Assembly (NCBI GenBank): GCA_964650405.1
Contig: CAZYTO010000070.1
Coordinates: 1 to 20,942, forward strand
Origin: CAZYTO01 sp964650405
GTDB lineage: Bacteria; Acidobacteriota; Thermoanaerobaculia; Gp7-AA8
Direction: 5' to 3'
DNA: 20,942 nucleotides
Positions 15,363-20,942 of the stretch are shown in pieces. The translations under genes were made by a program, and so were the position numbers. A model generated the notes under the pieces. That model saw only the letters and a program-made list of their open reading frames with translations, was not told the origin of the DNA and did not search any database. Within the stretch, counting starts at the first letter, position 1. Each line of letters opens with the position of its first letter.

Positions 15363-15371
15363 TGCTATCCT
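15363..15371 (+). promoter_or_regulatory. Extended -10 (TGCTATCCT) before the pseudokinase-TonB gene
   Basis: TGCTATCCT has TG one base before the hexamer, like the GT2 operon promoter. A start near 15379 would give a leader of about 40 bases. It lies in the 96-base gap after mltG, so the gene need not depend on the ruvX-mltG transcript. Confidence 0.35.
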
Positions 15372-15417
15372 TTCCGTCCTCACAATCAGCAAATAACCCG
15401 GGGGCGTGAAGAGAACC

Positions 15418-17346
15418 ATGGCTGCGAAGAACCGGCCGTACGAACAGTTCGGGTCCTTCATCCTGTTCAAGAAGCTCGAAGCGGACGCCCTCGGCGATCT
15501 GTGGCGCGCCGGCCGGATCGACGGCAGTCAGCTCGGCGAGGTCGTGGCGTTGCGCCGCATCACCGGCGGCAGCCGCGAGGCATTCGTCAGCAGCACGGCC
15601 GTGGCGCGCCAGGTCGTGCCGCAGCTCACAGGCACCTCATTCGCCAAGCATCAGGAGATCGACGTCGTCAGCGGCGCGCCCTACATCGCCCACGAATACG
15701 GTGGCGGCCGCTCGCTGCGTCACGTCATCGACCGTGCCCGCGGGGGCAACGGCGTACCGCCGAATCCGCTGCCGATCGACCAGGCCATCGTCATCGCCGA
15801 GAAAGTCGCACTCTCTCTGTCCACGATCGCCGATCTGAAGATGGCCGACCGGAAGCTCGCGCACGGCGCGCTCGTCCCGCAGTTCGTCTGGATCAATGAT
15901 GACGGCGAGATCCGCGTCGCCGGCCAGCAGCTCGGCGGCGGCTTCTTCGCCTCACTCCGCGATGCTGCCTTCGCTTCGCACTTCGGCCGCTATTTCTCCC
16001 CCGAGTTTCGCACGAACGGCGAGCCGTCGAAGGGCTCGGAAGTCTTCGCCCTCGGCGCCATTTTTTATCTGCTCATCACCGGCAGCGAGCCACCCGACGC
16101 CATGACGGCCAGTGCCTTCATGCTGGCCATCCGCGGCGCCAAGACCATGGCCGGCCAGCCCATTCCCGACGACATCCGCGTCATTCTCGACAAGTCCCTC
16201 AACCTCGACGTCAACGCCCGTTACGCCTCGGTCGGCGACATGAAGCAGGCCCTCTCCTCCCTCGCCCATGGCGGCAAGTACTCCGCCACGACGTTCAACC
16301 TCGCCTTCTACCTCAACAACCTGCTGAAGAAGGAGATGGAGGGCGAAGCGCTGGAGCGCGAGAAGGAAGGCAAAGTCAACGTTTCTGCCTATCTCGAACC
16401 AGTCGCTGCCGCCCCTGCGCCGGCTGCACCTCGGGAGGACGTTCCGCCGCCGCCGATGTTCGGCGGCATCACAGACGAGCCGAAAAAGGGCAAGGCACCG
16501 CTGGTCATCGCCGCGGTGGTCGTGCTGGCCATCCTTGGCGTCGTCGGCTGGCTGGTGATGAAACCGTCCGGCAAGCCGGCGGCGACGACGACCGTTGCTG
16601 CTACGAAGCCGCAGGCACCGCCGCAGAAGGCTCAGGTGATTCCGACCGCGGTCGTGGCCACCACCACCGCTCCTGCCACCGCAACCGTGGACCCCGCCGC
16701 CCAGCAGAAAGCGTTCGAGGCAGCCGTCCAGCAGAAGCTGCAGGCGGAAATGATGAAGCTGCAGGCGGACTACACGAAGAACCTGCAGAAGACCCAATCG
16801 AAGAACGCTCCGGTGCAGATCGCATCCACAGCGCCGGTCTCCACCGTCGCAGCCACGGCACCCGAGGAACATGCTCCGCCGTCGGCGGCCGCGCTGGATG
16901 AAAAGCGCCTTTCCGCGAACCGCCAGGAGACTCCGGCAGCACCGGCACCCGCTCCGGCACAGACGCAGGCGACGGCGCCCGTGACCGCGCCGGCGACGCA
17001 GCCGGCGGCGCCCGCCACCGCCCCGACTCCGCAGGTCCGGGAAGGCGACGTCATCGACTACAACGAGCTCGACTCGCCGGTGAACCCCCTGAGCACCATC
17101 CGCCCGACCTATCCACCCATGGCCATGCGCAGCAAGACCGAATCGACGGTCATCGTTACTACGCTCATCGACGAGAGCGGCAACGTCGTGGATGTGAAGG
17201 TGTTGCGGGGAGACGATCGGTTCGGTTTCAACGACGCCGCCATCCGCGCCATGCGCGCCACACGCTTCTCCCAACCGACCAAGAACGGTCACCGCGTGAA
17301 GACCTGGCGTCCGCAGACGATCTCGTTCCTATTGGCAAAAGGCTGA
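15418..17346 (+). CDS. Pseudokinase-TM-TonB C-terminal domain protein
   Basis: The protein has 642 residues from ATG 15418 (GTG 15406 is an alternative). Residues 11-300 follow a Ser/Thr kinase fold but lack its chemistry. The Gly-rich loop reads KLEADALGDLWRA, the VAxK lysine is Arg46 (VALRR), HRDLKPxN is AHGALVPQF, and DFG is AGQ (168-170). YFSPEF, SEVFALGAIFYLLITG and an APE-like spot keep the C-lobe shape. A helix at about 360-382 (LVIAAVVVLAILGVVGWLVM) is followed by a long Ala/Pro/Thr linker. The linker contains a predicted coiled coil near 424-457 (FEAAVQQKLQAEMMKLQAD). Residues 561-642 are a TonB C-terminal domain (RPTYPPMAM, IDESGNVVDVKVLRG, AAIRAMRATRF). I infer a cytoplasmic sensor coupled across the inner membrane to an outer-membrane partner. 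No ExbB/ExbD genes are in the window. Confidence 0.85.
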   Translation: MAAKNRPYEQFGSFILFKKLEADALGDLWRAGRIDGSQLGEVVALRRITGGSREAFVSSTAVARQVVPQLTGTSFAKHQEIDVVSGAPYIAHEYGGGRSLRHVIDRARGGNGVPPNPLPIDQAIVIAEKVALSLSTIADLKMADRKLAHGALVPQFVWINDDGEIRVAGQQLGGGFFASLRDAAFASHFGRYFSPEFRTNGEPSKGSEVFALGAIFYLLITGSEPPDAMTASAFMLAIRGAKTMAGQPIPDDIRVILDKSLNLDVNARYASVGDMKQALSSLAHGGKYSATTFNLAFYLNNLLKKEMEGEALEREKEGKVNVSAYLEPVAAAPAPAAPREDVPPPPMFGGITDEPKKGKAPLVIAAVVVLAILGVVGWLVMKPSGKPAATTTVAATKPQAPPQKAQVIPTAVVATTTAPATATVDPAAQQKAFEAAVQQKLQAEMMKLQADYTKNLQKTQSKNAPVQIASTAPVSTVAATAPEEHAPPSAAALDEKRLSANRQETPAAPAPAPAQTQATAPVTAPATQPAAPATAPTPQVREGDVIDYNELDSPVNPLSTIRPTYPPMAMRSKTESTVIVTTLIDESGNVVDVKVLRGDDRFGFNDAAIRAMRATRFSQPTKNGHRVKTWRPQTISFLLAKG

Positions 17347-17437
17347 GTCGCTGGTCGCTGATCGCTGATCGCTGGTCGCAGGCCGTTGTCGTCGATTGTG
17401 AAACGCCGATCGATCAGCGATCAGCGACCAGCGACTC
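17345..17437. repeat. Perfect 27-bp inverted repeat built from heptamers
   Basis: The left arm, 17345-17371, is the exact reverse complement of the right arm, 17411-17437, around a 39-base loop. Each arm is made of TCGCTGG and TCGCTGA heptamers. The left arm starts inside the TGA stop of the pseudokinase-TonB gene. It could fold into a long hairpin and act as a terminator or mRNA-stabilising end, although no T-run follows. Confidence 0.85.
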
Positions 17438-17467
17438 AAGGCACCAATCTCGCACTTCGGCCATGTC

Positions 17468-18517
17468 ATGTCCGGCCGGGGTGTGCGGCGGCGGTGGTAC
17501 CTCGACCTCCATGGGATCCGCAGGGAGGGAACGAAAGAGAGCGGCTTCGCCTACAGGACGCCGGAGGGGCGGCCTGTAGACAACGGAAAGACCCTCGGCC
17601 GGATCGCCAGGCTGCGGATCCCTCCCGCCTGGCGGGACGTGCGCATCGCCCGCAGCGACGCAGCGCCCCTCCAGGCCGTCGGCGTCGACAGGAAGGGACG
17701 CACGCAGTATCTCTACCATGCCCGTTTCCGCGCGCAGCGGGAGGAGGCGAAGTTCCGGCGCGTGGTCGAGTTCGGCGAGTCGCTGCCCACGCTGCGGCGG
17801 CGGGTCCGCCGCGACCTGCAGGGTGATGCCCTCTCGCGCGAGCGCGTCCTGGCCGCCATCGTGCGCCTCATCGACCAGGGCTTCTTCCGCGTGGGCAACG
17901 ACAAGAGTGCCAGGTCGGAGTCGACGTACGGTCTCACCACCATCGAGGGCCGGCACGTCGAGCTCCACGGCGCCACGCTCTATTTCGACTACATCGGCAA
18001 GTGGCGCCGGAAACACCAGCGGGCCATCGAAGATGCGGACGTTGCCGCCGTCGTGGCCCAACTCAAGCGCCTCCCCCTGACGGAGCTGTTCGCCTTCGAA
18101 AACGACGACCGGCTCCGCGACGTAAAGGACCGCCACGTCAACGACTACATCCAGTCCATCATCGGGCGCGATTACACGGCCAAGGACTTCCGCACCTGGG
18201 CCGGCACGCTGCTCTGCTCCATCGCCCTGGCCATGCAGGGACAGGGAGCGAGCAAAGCCGAGCGCCGGCGCAGGGTTCGCCGCGCCGTCGAGGCAACCGC
18301 CGAACAGCTCGGCAACACTCCCGCCGTCTGCCGGTCGTCGTACATCTGTCCCCGCCTCATCGAGGAATACATGGATGGGAAGCCCTTCGAGCTCCTGCGC
18401 AGGTCGCGGAAGGGCAAGCCGGTCGTCCGCATCGGCCTCTCGAAGGAAGAGCGTGCCCTGCTGAAGTTCCTCCGCGAGACGATAGCCGACAGACGCCGGC
18501 ATCCAAGGGCAGCGTAA
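17468..18517 (+). CDS. Type IB DNA topoisomerase (poxvirus-like)
   Basis: The 349-residue enzyme relaxes supercoils by transient nicking with a 3'-phosphotyrosine link. An N-terminal region with LRIPPAWRDVRIA and VDRKGRTQYLYHARFR binds DNA. The catalytic domain has RVGNDKSARSESTYGLTT (Arg141), GKWRRKH (Lys178), KDFRTWAGT (Arg242) and NTPAVCRSSYICPRLIEEY with nucleophile Tyr292. These correspond to the catalytic residues of the family. The ATG has no strong ribosome-binding site. A hairpin-forming repeat separates it from the preceding gene, so it may have its own promoter. It ends convergently with the barrel protein. Confidence 0.93.
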   Translation: MSGRGVRRRWYLDLHGIRREGTKESGFAYRTPEGRPVDNGKTLGRIARLRIPPAWRDVRIARSDAAPLQAVGVDRKGRTQYLYHARFRAQREEAKFRRVVEFGESLPTLRRRVRRDLQGDALSRERVLAAIVRLIDQGFFRVGNDKSARSESTYGLTTIEGRHVELHGATLYFDYIGKWRRKHQRAIEDADVAAVVAQLKRLPLTELFAFENDDRLRDVKDRHVNDYIQSIIGRDYTAKDFRTWAGTLLCSIALAMQGQGASKAERRRRVRRAVEATAEQLGNTPAVCRSSYICPRLIEEYMDGKPFELLRRSRKGKPVVRIGLSKEERALLKFLRETIADRRRHPRAA

Positions 18518-18521
18518 AGGC

Positions 18522-18544
18522 CGGGGAGGCTCAGAGCCTCCCCG
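18522..18544. terminator. Possible bidirectional terminator hairpin
   Basis: CGGGGAGGC, loop TCAGA, then GCCTCCCCG make a perfect 9-bp GC-rich stem between the convergent topoisomerase and barrel genes. No T-run follows on either strand, so this may be a stem that works with Rho or only protects mRNA ends. Confidence 0.5.
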
Positions 18545-18599
18545 CCTTCATGACCCGTTTCGTATGTCCCGCGCCGCTCGCCGCCTCCTGCTCGCCGCT

Positions 18600-20942
18600 T
18601 CAGAACGTCTCGCCGATCCAGAACTCGGTCCGGTATCCGCCGAGCGACTGCTTCAGATCGGTGCGTTTGGCGAAGTCCCAGTGCAGCTCCAATCCCAGGA
18701 AGTTGAAGGACATGCCGTAGCCGACCGAGGCCACTCCGTCGACGAGGCGGCCGTTCTTGCGGAACGTATACTTCTGGCCGGGCAGCTTCGCCCCGCCGAT
18801 GTCGAAGAAGAAGTTCCCGCGGATCTGCTGAATGACCATGATCGGCGTCACCAGCGCGTCGATGAGCGGGAAGCGAAGCTCGGCGTTGGCGAAGCCGGCC
18901 GTCGTTCCGATGATGGACTGGAAGTCGACTCCTCGGATGGTGTTCAGGCCGCCGAAGTAATAGAAGTTCGGGAACGACCCCGTCGACTTGCCGACGAACA
19001 GGCGGGTCGCGATCAGCGAGCGCGACGTGAGCTGCAGGTAATTGCGGGCGTCGATGGAGAAGTCCGTCGACAGCGAACCGTGCGCCTTCGTGTCGTACGC
19101 GTAGGCCGAGCTCACTTCGTAGCGGTGCCCGGAGATGGGGCCAAACTGCTTGAACTGCGTCGTGTCCCCGCTGAACGACGCGCTGACGAGCGGGAAGCTG
19201 TCCCGGCGGGAGAAGACGATCAGGGAGCCGTCCGGCGCATAGCCAAGCGGGTAGTTCACGTTGCGTGACTCGAAGCCGGCCCCCGTGTCCAGGCGGTGAT
19301 AGCGGTCGAATGGATAGCTGACGATGCCGACCGCCCCGGTCTCCCGATAGACCTGCTTGCGGGCTTCGATCAGCCCCGTGTTGATGTTGGTGGCCGTATA
19401 GAAAGAACGGTTGTCGAAGACGCGGAATCCCCAGTTGAGCCGTTTGTGCAGGTCGAGATAGAGGAGGTCGAAGTTCGAGAAGGAGGACACGGAGTCGAGC
19501 GAGGCGATGAACCGCCGGTTGCCCAGCATGTCGCTCATGTAGATCGTCGACCGTGAGACGAAGAGTTGATCCGAGGTGACGCCGGCATTCACCTCGACGT
19601 TCTCCACGAACATCTTGAAGCCGCGCGTGTCCTCGATCTTCTCCGGGTCGACGGCCACTTCTACGGGCGGCTGGAAGACCTGGCGCGTCTCCGCCTGCAG
19701 CGGGGCGGAGGCCAGCGTCGTCTTCTCGGCCGGATGGAGCGGTTTGTCTGTGGCCGTGGAGTAGAGGCGCCAGTGGCCCTTATAGTAGGACGAGAACACC
19801 ATATGCTCACGGTTGTTCTTGCCGGTGAAGACGACGGGGGTGAAGCACCCGCCCACCACGTCCGTGAACTGGAGCATGTCGCCGGTCTCCAGGTTCATCG
19901 AGTAGATGTTGTAGGCGGCGAAGTTCGTCGGGTCGGGCGGCGGCGTGTCGCCCTCGCGCTTGGCGGCGTTCTCGGCCGTCTCCAGGATCTTGCTGGCCTG
20001 TTCCACGTTGCGGCCGGTCTGCTTGTCGGAGGAGAAGAAAATGCGTTTCCCGTCGGGGGAGAACCAGGCGTCGATGTCGTTCCAGTCGCCAGTGGTGAGC
20101 TGGTAGCGCTCGGACAGATTGGCCAGGTTCAGCTTGAACAGCTTGGCGTAGCCATTCACGATCGAGGAGTAGACGATCCACTTTCCGTCCGGTGAATAGA
20201 CCGGCGCGCCGTCGAAGAAGTGGTCGTTCGTCAGGTTCCGGATCTCACCGCTGTCGAGGTCGAGCTCGTAGAGGTCGGGTTGATTCCCCTTGAACCCGGC
20301 GAAGGCGATCTTCCGCCCGTCGGGCGAGTATGTGGGCGAGAGCTCCTGCTCGACCGGCAGGTGGATCTGGCGCTCCATGCGGCCGCTCAAGGCGTTGAGG
20401 AGCATGAGGTTGCGGCCACGCTCCTTGCGCACGAAGAGGGCGATCTGGTCGCCGTTCGGCGAGAACGCGATGTCGCGACCCATCACCGGGCCGGTGGTGA
20501 ACATCTGCGCCACGGGGTACTCATAGCGAGTCGTGTAGCCGGGCGTGAGGTTGTGAATCATCCGCCGGTCGGGGATGCTGAAGATGGCCACGTCGACGTC
20601 TTCCTTGTACGTGACGAACGACGCCAGCAGGTCGCCGGAGGGCGACGGTACGGGGGAGATGTCCTCGTCGAACTGTGCCTCGCCGGCGATGCGGAACGGC
20701 TCGCCGTACTCGATCGGCTCCCCTTTCGCCACCAGGGCCGGGAGGTACTGCTTGCGCAGCCAGATGCGGAAGCGCGTGTCGAACTCCGAGGGCGACACGT
20801 CGAAGGCCCGCTTCAGGGCTTTGTCGACCGAGCTGCCCAGCGTGTTGCGGTACTCGTAGATGAAGTCGCGCAGTCCTTCCCAGCCGTACTTCTCCTGGAT
20901 GTACTTGAAGACGGCGTGGCCGAAGCGGTAGGCGAAGTAGCC
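18600..20942 (-). CDS. Peptidase-MA-like end, TolB beta-propeller and Omp85-like barrel protein (5' end outside window)
   Basis: The frame is open to the window edge, giving 780 residues without a start. The first 80 or so (GYFAYRFGHAVFKYIQEKYG, then LRDFIYEYRNTLG and SEFDTRFRIWLRKQYL) resemble the C-terminal part of peptidase-MA-like proteins; the HExxH part would lie upstream. The middle part has five propeller repeats with SPSGD, SPNGD and SPDGR/SPDGK motifs, as in TolB. The last 350 residues are rich in alternating aromatic strands, contain GGLNTIRGVDF near residue 680 as in Omp85/BamA-type barrels, and end in Phe (WIGETF), the usual outer-membrane beta-signal. I infer an outer-membrane protein with a large periplasmic region. 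Function is unknown; proteolysis or protein assembly are both possible. Confidence 0.85.
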   Translation of the reverse strand, partial: GYFAYRFGHAVFKYIQEKYGWEGLRDFIYEYRNTLGSSVDKALKRAFDVSPSEFDTRFRIWLRKQYLPALVAKGEPIEYGEPFRIAGEAQFDEDISPVPSPSGDLLASFVTYKEDVDVAIFSIPDRRMIHNLTPGYTTRYEYPVAQMFTTGPVMGRDIAFSPNGDQIALFVRKERGRNLMLLNALSGRMERQIHLPVEQELSPTYSPDGRKIAFAGFKGNQPDLYELDLDSGEIRNLTNDHFFDGAPVYSPDGKWIVYSSIVNGYAKLFKLNLANLSERYQLTTGDWNDIDAWFSPDGKRIFFSSDKQTGRNVEQASKILETAENAAKREGDTPPPDPTNFAAYNIYSMNLETGDMLQFTDVVGGCFTPVVFTGKNNREHMVFSSYYKGHWRLYSTATDKPLHPAEKTTLASAPLQAETRQVFQPPVEVAVDPEKIEDTRGFKMFVENVEVNAGVTSDQLFVSRSTIYMSDMLGNRRFIASLDSVSSFSNFDLLYLDLHKRLNWGFRVFDNRSFYTATNINTGLIEARKQVYRETGAVGIVSYPFDRYHRLDTGAGFESRNVNYPLGYAPDGSLIVFSRRDSFPLVSASFSGDTTQFKQFGPISGHRYEVSSAYAYDTKAHGSLSTDFSIDARNYLQLTSRSLIATRLFVGKSTGSFPNFYYFGGLNTIRGVDFQSIIGTTAGFANAELRFPLIDALVTPIMVIQQIRGNFFFDIGGAKLPGQKYTFRKNGRLVDGVASVGYGMSFNFLGLELHWDFAKRTDLKQSLGGYRTEFWIGETF

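Noticed and set aside
17345..17437. CRISPR-like array
   Set aside because: The units are 7 bases long without spacers and no cas genes are present. They are tandem heptamers in inverted arms.

Overview
This is a GC-rich bacterial window that is coding almost end to end. It has housekeeping genes (glyA, ruvX, mltG, a siroheme-pathway dehydrogenase), type IV filament genes, a TonB-domain protein and an outer-membrane barrel protein. That combination points to a diderm bacterium. The style of the multidomain envelope proteins, the GspG-like pilin and the dispersed short repeats would fit Acidobacteriota or a relative, but this is an inference from gene content; no rRNA or other marker is present.

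Layout. 1-803 (minus): N-terminal part of a YfhO-like polytopic membrane protein, stopped early near the window edge. 934-3271 (plus): glyA, a 52-residue basic protein not listed by ordinary ORF length cut-offs, and a precorrin-2 dehydrogenase. 3282-11164: a surface-glycan type block with a GT-C-like membrane protein (plus), a stop-to-start coupled pair of GT2 glycosyltransferase and GT-C-like membrane protein (minus), and a 1326-residue YfhO-like membrane protein fused in frame to an M20 metallopeptidase (plus). 11282-13705: type IV filament block with a GspG-like pilin behind a sigma-54 type promoter, a strong bidirectional terminator, then convergent zinc-ribbon protein and PilT-family ATPase genes. 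13859-17346 (plus): ruvX, mltG, and a degenerate protein kinase joined through one membrane helix to a TonB C-terminal domain. 17468-18517 (plus): type IB DNA topoisomerase. 18600-20942 (minus, runs off the window): a protein with the end of a peptidase-MA-like region, a TolB-type beta-propeller and an Omp85/BamA-like barrel.

How the parts may work together. Most non-housekeeping genes concern the envelope: lipid-linked sugar transfer (GT2 plus GT-C-like proteins and YfhO-like proteins), filament assembly and retraction, peptidoglycan termination (MltG), energy coupling to the outer membrane (TonB domain) and an outer-membrane barrel. Three domain architectures deserve attention: YfhO-M20, pseudokinase-TM-TonB, and MA-like/propeller/barrel.

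Small-scale structure. Several genes have a -10 hexamer so close to the start codon that their mRNAs should be leaderless and lack a Shine-Dalgarno site. Gene junctions carry heptanucleotide tandem repeats, one forming a perfect 27-bp inverted repeat. One palindromic repeat is inserted in frame inside the first gene. No gap between genes exceeds about 190 bases; no tRNA, rRNA, CRISPR array or insertion sequence was recognised.
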